Below, one piece after another: positions 26,018 through 34,417 of a stretch of 41,861 nt of DNA. The notes under the pieces are model-generated. The model saw nothing but the letters and a program-made list of their open reading frames with translations. It was not told the DNA's origin and did not search any database. The DNA is from Flavobacteriia bacterium (GTDB lineage Bacteria; Bacteroidota; Bacteroidia; Flavobacteriales; Flavobacteriaceae), in contig RDXY01000016.1 in the NCBI GenBank assembly GCA_004293045.1, positions 1 through 41,861 of the forward strand, in the 5' to 3' direction. The position numbers and the translations under genes were made by a program. The number at the start of each line of letters is the position of its first letter. The stretch's first letter is position 1.

Positions 26018-26614
26018 TTAATTATTAATAATCTGTAATTGTTTTTCTAATTCTATTATTCCGGCTTGAGTGGCCATAGCACGAGTGTGATACTCTAAGG
26101 CTATGTGCTCTAAATTATTAGCTTCTTTCTCTAAGGCGGTATTCTCGCTAATGCTAAATATTAAGGTGTAATAAAACTTTACATAATTTTCTACATCAAT
26201 ATTTTCTCGGTACAAGCCTTCGTTAATTCCTTTTAATATATTAGCTCGAAAACAACCTTCACATATTTCAATTTGATAGCCCACAACTTTTTGATAGACT
26301 TCTGGATAGTGTCTTTTTAATTGGTATACTGGAGACGTTTCGCTATATTTAAACATTTCTTTAAACATTCTACGAATCTGAAAATTTTCTTCAATAGCAT
26401 TAAAGTTTTTCGAAACAATTTTGTCAATTGTTTCTCTAACTTCTTTATGAACCAATTGCGTGCTTTCCTCAATTAACAATTCTTTATTTGAAAAGTATTT
26501 ATAAATTGTTTTTTTAGAAATACACATTTCGCAAGCAATATCATCCATAGTAATACTTTTGAAACCTAATTTCAAAAACATATCTTTGGCGACATTGACA
26601 ATTTTTTCTTTCAT
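26018..26614 (-). CDS. TetR/AcrR family transcriptional regulator
   Basis: A 198-residue regulator. The N-terminal helix-turn-helix is at about 8-50 (AKDMFLKLGFKSITMDDIAC, then ISKKTIYKYFSNKELLIEES), and the rest is an all-helical ligand-binding and dimer domain with several cysteines. As first gene of the efflux operon it probably represses its own promoter and is released by pump substrates. The palindrome 63-94 bp upstream of the start codon is the obvious candidate operator. The ligand is unknown. Confidence 0.92.
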   Translation of the reverse strand: MKEKIVNVAKDMFLKLGFKSITMDDIACEMCISKKTIYKYFSNKELLIEESTQLVHKEVRETIDKIVSKNFNAIEENFQIRRMFKEMFKYSETSPVYQLKRHYPEVYQKVVGYQIEICEGCFRANILKGINEGLYRENIDVENYVKFYYTLIFSISENTALEKEANNLEHIALEYHTRAMATQAGIIELEKQLQIINN

Positions 26615-26666
26615 TTAAGATATGATTTTTTGAAAATTAATTTTTGCCTATAATTAATTTTGATAA

Positions 26667-26674
26667 CAAAACTA
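26667..26674 (-). promoter_or_regulatory. Candidate -7 element of the efflux operon
   Basis: TAGTTTTG on the minus strand fits TAnnTTTG and lies 3-10 bp from the palindrome at 26677-26708, so bound repressor would cover the -33 region. No perfect TTTG is seen at -33, as may be expected for a regulated promoter. Confidence 0.45.
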
Positions 26675-26676
26675 CA

Positions 26677-26708
26677 ACGGAAACTTTTAAAACTAAAATA
26701 GTTTCCGT
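26677..26708. promoter_or_regulatory. Palindromic operator candidate for the TetR regulator
   Basis: Perfect 9-bp inverted arms ACGGAAACT and AGTTTCCGT are separated by 14 bp that contain a further AAACT word. The site stands between the TetR gene and the divergent polyprenyl synthase gene. Such a site next to the regulator gene is the usual arrangement for TetR/AcrR autoregulation. Confidence 0.6.
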
Positions 26709-26730
26709 AATCTTCACATAAATTTAACAT

Positions 26731-26738
26731 TAAATTTG
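26731..26738 (+). promoter_or_regulatory. Candidate -7 element of the polyprenyl synthase gene
   Basis: TAAATTTG fits TAnnTTTG and lies 49 bp before the ATG. The -33 region would overlap or touch the right arm of the palindrome at 26677-26708, so this gene could be co-regulated with the efflux operon. Confidence 0.4.
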
Positions 26739-26786
26739 TGTCGCAAGTCTGCAATTATTAGCTTAAATTAGCCAAAAATTACAAAT

Positions 26787-27761
26787 ATGCTTTCATTATC
26801 AGAATATCAAAATGTTATTTCGGAAGAGTTTTCTAATCTACATATTCATAAACAACCGAAAAACTTATATGAACCAATAGATTATATTTTATCGCTTGGC
26901 GGAAAAAGAATTCGTCCTGTTTTAACATTATTGGCAACTGATATTTTTGATGGCGATTATAAAAAAGCCCTTCCAGCCGCCAAAGCTGTTGAAGTTTTTC
27001 ATAATTTTTCGTTAGTTCATGATGATATTATGGACGATGCGCCTTTAAGAAGAGGTCATGAAACTGTTCATGAAAAATGGAATATCAATACTGGAATTTT
27101 ATCTGGTGATGCGATGCTAATATTGGCCTATCAGTATTTTGAAGTATACGAACCCCTAATATTCCAGAAATTAGCAAAATTATTTAGCAAAACTGCTTTA
27201 GAAGTATGCGAAGGACAACAATATGATGTGGATTTTGAAACCCGTGATGATGTAACCATTCCGGAATATTTAAAAATGATTGAATACAAAACTGCTGTGT
27301 TGCTTGGAGCAGCTATGAAAATGGGTGCAATTGTAGCAGCAACTTCAGAGGAAAATGCCGATTTAATTTATAATTTTGGATTAAATTTAGGCATCGCTTT
27401 TCAATTACAAGATGATTATTTAGACGCCTTTGGAAACCCTGAAACCTTTGGAAAACAGGTAGGTGGCGATATTATTGAAAACAAAAAAACCTATTTATAT
27501 TTAAAAGCAATTGCCTTTTCAAATGAGAAGGACAAACAACAATTATTGCATTTATTTTCCATTCAACCCAATGATAATTCAGATAAAATTGAATCCGTAA
27601 AAACAATTTTTAATACTTCTGGTGCCAGCAAAGCTACGCAAGACGCCATTGCTAAGTATACAGAAATAGCCTTTGAAACGTTAGAAAAAATGCAAATTTC
27701 TGAAGACAAAAAAATGGTTTTAAGATTGTTTGGAGAAAAATTAATGAACAGAAATGTGTAA
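26787..27761 (+). CDS. Polyprenyl (geranylgeranyl/farnesyl-type) diphosphate synthase
   Basis: A 324-residue all-helical trans-prenyltransferase that condenses isopentenyl diphosphate with allylic diphosphates. The GGKRIRP substrate motif is at 38-44. The first Asp-rich motif is DDIMDD (79-84), without the two-residue insertion of bacterial farnesyl synthases. The second Asp-rich motif is QLQDDYLDAFG, followed by GKQVGGD. The residue five before the first motif is Phe74, a position that limits chain length in some short-chain enzymes. I therefore favour a C15-C20 product, but the exact product is uncertain. Products feed menaquinone, undecaprenyl phosphate or carotenoid synthesis. The gene is divergent from the efflux operon. 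Confidence 0.9.
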   Translation: MLSLSEYQNVISEEFSNLHIHKQPKNLYEPIDYILSLGGKRIRPVLTLLATDIFDGDYKKALPAAKAVEVFHNFSLVHDDIMDDAPLRRGHETVHEKWNINTGILSGDAMLILAYQYFEVYEPLIFQKLAKLFSKTALEVCEGQQYDVDFETRDDVTIPEYLKMIEYKTAVLLGAAMKMGAIVAATSEENADLIYNFGLNLGIAFQLQDDYLDAFGNPETFGKQVGGDIIENKKTYLYLKAIAFSNEKDKQQLLHLFSIQPNDNSDKIESVKTIFNTSGASKATQDAIAKYTEIAFETLEKMQISEDKKMVLRLFGEKLMNRNV

Positions 27762-27846
27762 CAATGACAATTTCAATAACAAAAATCAATTACAAGTTTT
27801 AAATTTGATTTTTGTTATTGAAATTGTCATTGAAAACTTGTAATTG
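27762..27846 (+). repeat. Two interlocking perfect inverted repeats (pseudoknot geometry)
   Basis: Arm A (27762-27789) and arm A' (27805-27832) are perfect inverse complements of 28 bp around a 15-nt loop. That loop carries most of arm B (27787-27800), which is a perfect 14-bp inverse complement of B' (27833-27846). B' begins at the base after A'. In RNA the two stems interlock as an H-type pseudoknot or compete for three bases of A. The element begins directly after the stop codon of the polyprenyl synthase gene and ends 9 bp before the next ATG. There is no U-tract, so a simple terminator is unlikely. Confidence 0.85.
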
Positions 27847-27855
27847 ACATTGCAT

Positions 27856-28206
27856 ATGTATTTACCCCCAACATCTATCGATTCATTAATTGAAGAAGCC
27901 GAGAAACAAGATTTATATTTCAAATTAATTGAGCAAACCAATAAAGATTTTGGGTTAGCAAATGAAAATATTGATATTCCGTTGGATATTTTCCCATTTG
28001 AATTAAAGCTTTTGATTCAGGAAAAAATTTTAAAGCTAATCAATTACAAATTCGCAGAATACTTAAATTTACTATATATTATTGATGTTTCCGAAGATCA
28101 GATTAAAAAATTGGACGGTTCAGATGTTTTTAAATTATCCGAAGACGTGACTTTTTTAATATTAAAACGCGAATGGCAAAAAGTATGGTTTAGAAATAAA
28201 TATTAA
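27856..28206 (+). CDS. Hypothetical protein, small, cytosolic
   Basis: A 116-residue protein that I do not recognise. It begins MYLPPTSIDSLIEEAEKQDL and is mainly helical by appearance (LIQEKILKLINYKFAEYLNL), with a basic aromatic end (KREWQKVWFRNKY). There is no signal peptide or membrane segment. The frame is open to a TTG at 27844, but that would lie inside the inverted repeat; the ATG is preferred. It follows the polyprenyl synthase gene on the same strand and ends one base before the stop of the converging PhoD-like gene. The pairing with the prenyl synthase may be functional; I have no direct evidence. Confidence 0.75.
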   Translation: MYLPPTSIDSLIEEAEKQDLYFKLIEQTNKDFGLANENIDIPLDIFPFELKLLIQEKILKLINYKFAEYLNLLYIIDVSEDQIKKLDGSDVFKLSEDVTFLILKREWQKVWFRNKY

Positions 28207-28207
28207 T

Positions 28208-29533
28208 TTATTCTAAGTCTTTCTTCAAAATTACTTTATTCCACAATTCTTTGCCTTCTTTATCAAATAATGTTAATTTCATTTGACGGGTGTCTTTTTC
28301 CCCAGAAAAAGAAAGTATTCCAAAAACGTGTTGCGCAAATAGGCTGCCTTCCACTCTATTTTTATTTTCTTCTTTGGCAATTTTTTCAATATTTCCATGT
28401 CCAGAAGTTAATGGAGAAACCGTCCAATCATACAAAGAATACGCGTCAGATCTTTTCAACATTGATAATTCTGTAAAATGTCTGTCGCCCGAAATAAAGG
28501 TAACTCCTTTGATTTTATTCGCTGTAATTTCATTTAATAATGCCTCTTTCTCTGTTTTATAATTTTCGTAATTTTCAAAAACAGCAGCTGAACTTAGAAC
28601 TTGTCCGCCAATTACGATAATTTTAAAACTGGCTTTTGACGTTACTAAGGCGTCAATTAACCACTCTATTTGTGTTTTTCCTAAAAGTACTTTTTCGCCT
28701 GTTAATCTGTCGTTTGGCGATCTAAAAAAACGATTATCTAACAAAAACACTTCTGCATCGCCCCAATTAAAACAAGAATAAATACCTTCTTTTTGATTGG
28801 GATTCATCCCATACGATTTATTTGCCCAAAAATCTTTAAAAGCTTGTTGCGTTTCATATTTGTAATAAAAACCTCTATCGCCATCATTTGGTCCAAAATC
28901 GTGATCGTCCCAAATGGCAAAATTTTGAGTTTTAGCTAAAAGCGCTTGAGTTTCTTTTATCTTTCTTGTATAGGTGTAGCGATGTTGAATTCCTGTTTTA
29001 CTATCCCAATCTGCTTCACGTAAGTAAATATTATCACCACCCCAAATCATAATGTCTGGATCCTTTTTAGCAATACTTTCAAAGATGGAATAATTAGAAC
29101 CATAGGGTTTTCCAGGTCTATCTAACGCTTCTTCACTTATGTAAGCGCAACTTCCTAAAGCAATAGTAAAATCGGGCGCTTTTTCGCGAAATTGCCATAA
29201 TTTTTTAGAAGAAAAAGAGGTTTCATATGGCAAAATTATTTTTTTGTTCTCCAAATAAACCTCATAATTGTATTTTTTTCCTGGCTGAAGTTTGTCTAAA
29301 ACTACATGACAAGTAAATGCATTGTCTTTAGTTGTATTGTACTTTTCACTTTTGAAAACTTCTGTTACATTGTCTTCGGCATAATAAGAAATATAAACCG
29401 TAGATGGTTTTTCCGTTTGGAGCCAAATCATGGCTTCTTTCATTTCGCAATAACCGACCATAGGTCCAGATTGTAAATTATTTTGTGAAAACAAGGTTGC
29501 TGAACACAATAAAAAAGCAAGAATAAAACGCAT
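28208..29533 (-). CDS. Alkaline phosphatase D (PhoD)-like metallophosphatase
   Basis: A 441-residue exported protein with a signal peptide (MRFILAFLLCSATLFSQ). A fibronectin-like N-terminal domain covers about 20-110 (GPMVGYCEMKEAMIWLQTE). The metallophosphatase domain follows, with IALGSCAYI, IMIWGGDNIYLRE, FAIWDDHDFGPNDGDRG, VIGGQVLSS and FISGDRHFTEL. These are the PhoD family metal-binding sites, and the D-D-H-D and GDRH motifs are intact. PhoD-type enzymes release phosphate from phosphodiesters or monoesters using calcium and iron. Here the protein is probably periplasmic or surface-located. It lacks an obvious twin-arginine signal, unlike classical PhoD. No phosphate-regulon genes are nearby. 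Confidence 0.9.
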   Translation of the reverse strand: MRFILAFLLCSATLFSQNNLQSGPMVGYCEMKEAMIWLQTEKPSTVYISYYAEDNVTEVFKSEKYNTTKDNAFTCHVVLDKLQPGKKYNYEVYLENKKIILPYETSFSSKKLWQFREKAPDFTIALGSCAYISEEALDRPGKPYGSNYSIFESIAKKDPDIMIWGGDNIYLREADWDSKTGIQHRYTYTRKIKETQALLAKTQNFAIWDDHDFGPNDGDRGFYYKYETQQAFKDFWANKSYGMNPNQKEGIYSCFNWGDAEVFLLDNRFFRSPNDRLTGEKVLLGKTQIEWLIDALVTSKASFKIIVIGGQVLSSAAVFENYENYKTEKEALLNEITANKIKGVTFISGDRHFTELSMLKRSDAYSLYDWTVSPLTSGHGNIEKIAKEENKNRVEGSLFAQHVFGILSFSGEKDTRQMKLTLFDKEGKELWNKVILKKDLE

Positions 29534-29590
29534 AATTTTTTTTGTAAAGTAGAAAAACAGAGTAGATTTTATTTTAAGATAGTATTACTT

Positions 29591-30151
29591 TTAAAACATT
29601 ACTCTAACAAATGGAAGCCAAGATTGACCATAAATATTATTTTGGTTCGCATGAAGTAAATTAAATCTAACCCCAAAAGTTACGTTTTGTTGACGATATC
29701 CAGCACCAACAAAAACCGCAGTATTCCAAAATGAATCTTTGCCGCTATGCACTGCGTCAAATTTTCTGTTTATTAGTAATTGTTCTATTTCTGTAGAAAG
29801 TTGAATATCTTCAATTGGATGAAATAATCCAATTACACTTCCACCAAAAATAGTAGATTTAAATCCTGTAGCATTATAATTTGAAGGATTTGATTCTTGA
29901 GCGACATAGCTTCCTGAAATTCCTACACCAAGGCTTACTGTTTTATTTACATGATAATACCCCGATGGAGCTAAAGAAAAATTTGAAAAGCCATTCCCAA
30001 AAGCCAAACCCAAACCACCACCAAATTGGACTTTTTGCCAAAAAATAGATTTTGTTTTAGGAATGCTGTCTTGCTGAGAAAACAAGTCTGCGGAATTGAG
30101 AAAAATTAGTGTATAAAAAAATGCATTTAGTAACTTTCTCTTAATTTTCAT
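29591..30151 (-). CDS. Small outer-membrane beta-barrel protein (function unknown)
   Basis: A 186-residue exported protein with a signal peptide (LLNAFFYTLIFLNSADLFSQ), then alternating strands rich in Gly, Tyr and Phe (VQFGGGLGLAFGNGFSNFSL, VSLGVGISGSYV, TAVFVGAGYRQQNVTFGVRF). It ends in a C-terminal phenylalanine (FVRVMF), a usual last-strand signature of outer-membrane barrels. Homologues beside sucA in related genomes are, as I recall, often labelled alpha-ketoglutarate decarboxylase. Nothing in this sequence supports such an enzyme, so that label is probably carried over from the neighbour. It is divergent from sucA. Confidence 0.82.
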   Translation of the reverse strand: MKIKRKLLNAFFYTLIFLNSADLFSQQDSIPKTKSIFWQKVQFGGGLGLAFGNGFSNFSLAPSGYYHVNKTVSLGVGISGSYVAQESNPSNYNATGFKSTIFGGSVIGLFHPIEDIQLSTEIEQLLINRKFDAVHSGKDSFWNTAVFVGAGYRQQNVTFGVRFNLLHANQNNIYGQSWLPFVRVMF

Positions 30152-30198
30152 TATATTTATTACTTATTTGTTAATTTGAATATAAAAGTATGAATTTC

Positions 30199-30231
30199 TT
30201 TGAACATTTAGCATAAAAGTTTATACTTTTG
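30199..30231 (+). promoter_or_regulatory. Predicted sucA promoter
   Basis: TTTG (30199-30202), a 21-nt spacer and TACTTTTG (30224-30231) match the Bacteroidota consensus in both elements. Transcription would start near 30238, about 33 bp before the ATG. Confidence 0.7.
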
Positions 30232-30270
30232 CATAAAATTTTTTAACCAAATCGTCATTAAGACAGAATT

Positions 30271-33039
30271 ATGGATAGGTTTTCCTTTTTAAACGCAGCA
30301 CATACTGCATTTTTTGCAGATTTATACGATCAATATTTACAAAATCCAGACAGTGTAGAACCAAGTTGGAGAAGTTTTTTCCAAGGTTTCGATTTTGCTA
30401 ATGAATTTTCTAATCCAGGAGAGCAAATTGCACATACTGCAAACGGAATTGCTTCCGGTGGAAATTCTGAGCAACTTCAAAAAGAATTCAATGTTTTAAA
30501 ACTAATTGACGGATACCGTACCAGAGGACATTTATTTACCAAAACAAATCCAGTTAGAGAAAGAAGGGTGTTTTCACCAACTTTGGCTATAGAAAATTTC
30601 GGATTGTCTCAAGCGGATTTAGCAACCGTTTTTGATGCGGCCAAAATAGTTAACATGAAACCTAGCACGTTAGCTGATATAATTAAGCATTTAGAAAGTG
30701 TGTATTGTTCCTCTATTGGTGTGGAATTTATGTACATTAGAGAGCCTAAAGTACAAGATTGGATAAAAAACAGATTAGATATTAACGACAATCAGCCTAA
30801 TTTTTCAGGTGATGTTAAGAAAAATATATTAAAAAAGTTAAACGAAGCAGTTTCTTTTGAAACCTTCTTACACACAAAATACGTAGGTCAAAAACGATTT
30901 TCATTAGAAGGTTGTGAAGCAGCTATTCCTGCATTAGACGCGCTTATTGAAGCCGCTGCAAAAAAAGGGGTAGAACAATTTGTAATGGGAATGGCACACC
31001 GGGGTCGTTTAAACGTTTTGGCAAATATTTTCGGTAAAAACACACAAAATATTTTCTCAGAATTTGACGGAAAAGATTACGATGACGATATGTATTTTGA
31101 TGGGGATGTAAAATACCACTTAGGATTAACATCCGACCGAGTTACCGATTCAGGAAAAAAAATAAACTTAAATTTAGCGCCAAATCCATCTCACTTAGAA
31201 ACCGTTGGAGCTGTTATAGAAGGTATAACAAGAGCCAAACAAGATCGCTATTTTGCAGATGATTTTTCAAAAGTGTTACCTATTGCCGTTCACGGTGATG
31301 CAGCCGTAGCCGGACAAGGTATTGTGTATGAAATTATACAAATGGCAAAATTAGATGGATACAAAACAGGTGGAACCATTCACCTAGTGATCAATAACCA
31401 AGTTGGTTTTACTACAAATTATTTAGATGCTCGTTCTTCTACGTATTGTACAGATATTGCAAAAGTAACCTTATCACCCGTATTACACGTTAATGCAGAT
31501 GACGCAGAAGCTGTGGTTCACGCCATGTTGTTTGCTTTGGATTATAGAATGGAATTTGGAAGCGATGTATTTATTGATTTATTAGGATATAGAAAATATG
31601 GGCATAATGAAGGTGACGAACCTCGTTTTACCCAACCAAAATTATATAAAGCCATCGCCAAACATAAAAATCCTCGAGATATTTATGCAGAAAAACTAAT
31701 GACGGAAGGTGTAATTGATAGCCAGTATGTTAAAACATTAGAAGAAACATATAAAGCTAAATTAGATGAAAATTTAGAAGAATCCCGTAAGAAAAGTTTA
31801 ACTGTAATTACCCCATTTATGCAAAATGAATGGAACGGTTTTGAACAAGTTTCAGATGACGTGATGCTATCAAAATTTGATACAAAATTTGATAAAAAGC
31901 AGTTAACTGCTATTGCTTCTACTATTACAGAACTACCAAAAGATAAAAAATTCATTAGCAAAATCACGAAATTGGTTGGTGACAGAAAAGCCATGTTCTT
32001 CGAAAAAGACCAATTAGATTGGGCAATGGGAGAATTATTAGCCTATGGTTCTTTAATTACTGAAGGATACGATGTTCGTATTTCTGGACAAGATGTGGAA
32101 CGCGGAACCTTCTCGCACCGTCATGCCGTAATTAAAGTAGAAGAATCCGAAGAAGAAGTGGTTTTATTAAACGACATCAACAATAAAAAAGGAAACTTTT
32201 ACATCTACAATTCGCATCTTTCAGAATATGGTGTAGTTGGTTTTGAATATGGTTATGCGTTAGCCTCACCAAATACCTTAACCATTTGGGAAGCACAATT
32301 TGGAGATTTCTCTAACGGAGCGCAAATTATGATTGACCAATACATTTCTGCAGGGGAAGACAAGTGGAACAACCAAAACGGATTGGTTTTCTTATTGCCA
32401 CATGGGTATGAAAATCAAGGTGCGGAGCACTCTTCTGCTCGAATGGAACGTTATTTACAAATGTGTGCCAAACACAATATGTATATAGCTGACGTAACGA
32501 CTCCAGCCAATTTCTTCCACTTGATGAGAAGACAAATGAAAACAAAATTCCGTAAACCACTAATTGTATTTTCACCGAAAAGTTTATTACGTCATCCACA
32601 AGCCGTTTCAAGTGCGGAGGAATTGGCAAACGGACAATTTCAAGAAATACTGGACGATCCAAATGTTACAGATAAAAAAGCAATTAAATCTTTGGTTTTC
32701 TGTACAGGAAAAGTATATTACGATATTATTGCCAAACGTGAAGAATTAGGAAGAAAGGATATAGCCGTAATTCGTTTTGAACAACTATTCCCATTAGCAA
32801 CAGAGCAAATTAAAGCGATTATCGATTCGTATCCAAATGTGGACGATTATGTTTGGGCACAAGAAGAACCAAAAAATATGGGCGCTTACGGATATTTATT
32901 AATGAATTTCGATTTAGTAAAATTACGTTTAGCTTCACCAAAAGCATATAGTGCACCAGCAGCAGGAAGTTACGAACGTTCTAAAAAACGTCAAGCTAAC
33001 GCTATTGCTATGGTTTTTGATAAAAATTTATTTCAATAA
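30271..33039 (+). CDS. sucA: 2-oxoglutarate dehydrogenase E1 component
   Basis: A 922-residue thiamine-diphosphate enzyme of the TCA cycle. It decarboxylates 2-oxoglutarate and transfers the succinyl group to the lipoyl arm of E2. The N-terminal E2-binding segment reads LNAAHTAFFADLYDQYLQNP. The ThDP/magnesium motif is HGDAAVAGQGIVYE followed by VINNQVGFTT. The catalytic His regions are MGMAHRGRLNVL and GYRKYGHNEGDEP. The transketolase-like pyrimidine domain has QDVERGTFSHRHAV, and the C-terminal domain ends with FDKNLF. Length and motifs are normal. E2 follows 65 bp downstream, so they form an operon. E3 (lipoamide dehydrogenase) is not in the window. Confidence 0.97.
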   Translation: MDRFSFLNAAHTAFFADLYDQYLQNPDSVEPSWRSFFQGFDFANEFSNPGEQIAHTANGIASGGNSEQLQKEFNVLKLIDGYRTRGHLFTKTNPVRERRVFSPTLAIENFGLSQADLATVFDAAKIVNMKPSTLADIIKHLESVYCSSIGVEFMYIREPKVQDWIKNRLDINDNQPNFSGDVKKNILKKLNEAVSFETFLHTKYVGQKRFSLEGCEAAIPALDALIEAAAKKGVEQFVMGMAHRGRLNVLANIFGKNTQNIFSEFDGKDYDDDMYFDGDVKYHLGLTSDRVTDSGKKINLNLAPNPSHLETVGAVIEGITRAKQDRYFADDFSKVLPIAVHGDAAVAGQGIVYEIIQMAKLDGYKTGGTIHLVINNQVGFTTNYLDARSSTYCTDIAKVTLSPVLHVNADDAEAVVHAMLFALDYRMEFGSDVFIDLLGYRKYGHNEGDEPRFTQPKLYKAIAKHKNPRDIYAEKLMTEGVIDSQYVKTLEETYKAKLDENLEESRKKSLTVITPFMQNEWNGFEQVSDDVMLSKFDTKFDKKQLTAIASTITELPKDKKFISKITKLVGDRKAMFFEKDQLDWAMGELLAYGSLITEGYDVRISGQDVERGTFSHRHAVIKVEESEEEVVLLNDINNKKGNFYIYNSHLSEYGVVGFEYGYALASPNTLTIWEAQFGDFSNGAQIMIDQYISAGEDKWNNQNGLVFLLPHGYENQGAEHSSARMERYLQMCAKHNMYIADVTTPANFFHLMRRQMKTKFRKPLIVFSPKSLLRHPQAVSSAEELANGQFQEILDDPNVTDKKAIKSLVFCTGKVYYDIIAKREELGRKDIAVIRFEQLFPLATEQIKAIIDSYPNVDDYVWAQEEPKNMGAYGYLLMNFDLVKLRLASPKAYSAPAAGSYERSKKRQANAIAMVFDKNLFQ

Positions 33040-33104
33040 CAGTTATACAACACATTAATATAATTTTAGGAAGCATTTTAGCCTAAAACTTAAAACGAAA
33101 GAAT

Positions 33105-34319
33105 ATGATTTTAGAAATGAAAGTCCCATCACCGGGAGAATCTATTACCGAAGTTGAAATTGCAACTTGGTTAGTAAAAGACGGAGATTACGTTGAAAAA
33201 GATCAAGCTATTGCTGAAGTAGATTCAGACAAGGCTACGTTAGAATTACCTGCAGAAGCCAGCGGAATAATTACGCTTAAAGCCGAAGAAGGTGACGCGG
33301 TGGCTGTAGGCCAAGTAGTTTGTCATATTGATACAGCTGCTGCTAAACCAGATGGTGGAGCGCCTGCGCCTGCTGTTGAAAAAGCACCAGAAGTAAAAAA
33401 AGAAGAAGTAAAAGCAGCACCAGTTGCTGAAAAAACATATGCTACCGGAGCTCCCTCTCCAGCAGCTAAAAAAATTCTAGACGAAAAAAACATCAGTCCA
33501 TCTGACATCGTTGGAACCGGAAAAGGGGGAAGAATTACTACTGAAGATGCCGCCAATGCTATTCCAGCAATGGGAACACCAACCGGTGGTTCTCGTGGAA
33601 CGGAAAGAGTAAAACTTTCTATGCTACGAAGAAAAGTAGCAGAACGTTTAGTAGCCGCTAAAAACGAAACCGCCATGTTAACTACTTTTAACGAAGTAAA
33701 CATGACGCCAATTAATACGATAAGAAACCAATATAAAGACGAATTTAAGGCAAAACACAATGGTCTTGGATTAGGTTATATGTCGTTCTTTACAAAAGCG
33801 GTTACAAGAGCCTTGCAATTGTACCCAGATGTAAATTCGATGATGGATGGTGACCATAAAGTAGCTTTTGATTTTTCAGATATTTCAATTGCGGTTTCTG
33901 GACCAAAAGGATTAATGGTTCCTGTTGTTAGAAACGCAGAATTATTAACCTTCCGTGGGGTAGAAGCAGAAATTAAACGTTTGGCTTTACGTGCGCGTGA
34001 CGGACAAATTACGGTTGACGATATGACAGGTGGCACCTTCACCATTACAAATGGTGGGGTTTTCGGAAGTATGTTGTCTACGCCAATTATCAATCCGCCT
34101 CAATCTGGAATTTTAGGTATGCACAACATTATTGAGCGTCCAATTGCCGTAAACGGTAAAGTGGAAATTCACCCCATGATGTATGTAGCTTTATCTTATG
34201 ATCACAGAATTATTGATGGTAGAGAATCTGTTGGTTTTTTAGTAGCCGTAAAAGAAGCATTAGAAAACCCAATGGAATTTTTAATGGATAACAATCCTAA
34301 GAAAGCGTTGGAATTATAA
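33105..34319 (+). CDS. sucB: 2-oxoglutarate dehydrogenase E2, dihydrolipoyl succinyltransferase
   Basis: A 404-residue core subunit of the 2-oxoglutarate dehydrogenase complex. The lipoyl domain is residues 1-77, with the lipoylated lysine at K43 ([12 protein letters not shown]). An Ala/Pro/Lys-rich linker follows at about 80-112, then the peripheral subunit-binding domain at about 115-150 ([20 protein letters not shown]). The catalytic acyltransferase domain ends with [16 protein letters not shown], with H367 and D371 as catalytic residues. It carries a single lipoyl domain, as usual for OdhB. It is cotranscribed with the E1 gene and followed by a perfect hairpin and then a T-rich terminator. 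Confidence 0.96.
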   Translation: MILEMKVPSPGESITEVEIATWLVKDGDYVEKDQAIAEVDSDKATLELPAEASGIITLKAEEGDAVAVGQVVCHIDTAAAKPDGGAPAPAVEKAPEVKKEEVKAAPVAEKTYATGAPSPAAKKILDEKNISPSDIVGTGKGGRITTEDAANAIPAMGTPTGGSRGTERVKLSMLRRKVAERLVAAKNETAMLTTFNEVNMTPINTIRNQYKDEFKAKHNGLGLGYMSFFTKAVTRALQLYPDVNSMMDGDHKVAFDFSDISIAVSGPKGLMVPVVRNAELLTFRGVEAEIKRLALRARDGQITVDDMTGGTFTITNGGVFGSMLSTPIINPPQSGILGMHNIIERPIAVNGKVEIHPMMYVALSYDHRIIDGRESVGFLVAVKEALENPMEFLMDNNPKKALEL

Positions 34320-34323
34320 TAAC

Positions 34324-34356
34324 AAACCTAACAGGTTTTCGAAACCTGTTAGGTTT
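34324..34356. repeat. Perfect 15-bp inverted repeat, AAACCTAACAGGTTT type
   Basis: Arms 34324-34338 and 34342-34356 pair perfectly around a TCG loop. There is no T-run after it. AACCTAACAGGTT-type palindromes are, as I recall, frequent in Flavobacterium spacers, so this may be a dispersed repeat rather than a local terminator. Confidence 0.75.
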
Positions 34357-34368
34357 ATCAAAATTATC

Positions 34369-34403
34369 AAATCCCAAATTCGGAAGAGTTTGGGATTTTT
34401 TTT
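34369..34403 (+). terminator. Rho-independent terminator of the sucAB operon
   Basis: A 10-bp stem, AAATCCCAAA / TTTGGGATTT, with a 10-nt loop and eight T in a row at 34396-34403. It stands 50 bp after the E2 stop and ends just before the next gene. Confidence 0.85.
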
Positions 34404-34417
34404 GTTTCTTTGTTTTT

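Noticed and set aside
29591..30151. Calling the gene an alpha-ketoglutarate decarboxylase
   Set aside because: The sequence has a signal peptide and beta-barrel pattern; no thiamine-diphosphate motif is present.
33064..33088. TTTTAGG / CCTAAAA hairpin between the E1 and E2 genes as a terminator
   Set aside because: The stem has only 7 bp, mostly A-T, and no T-run follows; E1 and E2 must be made together.
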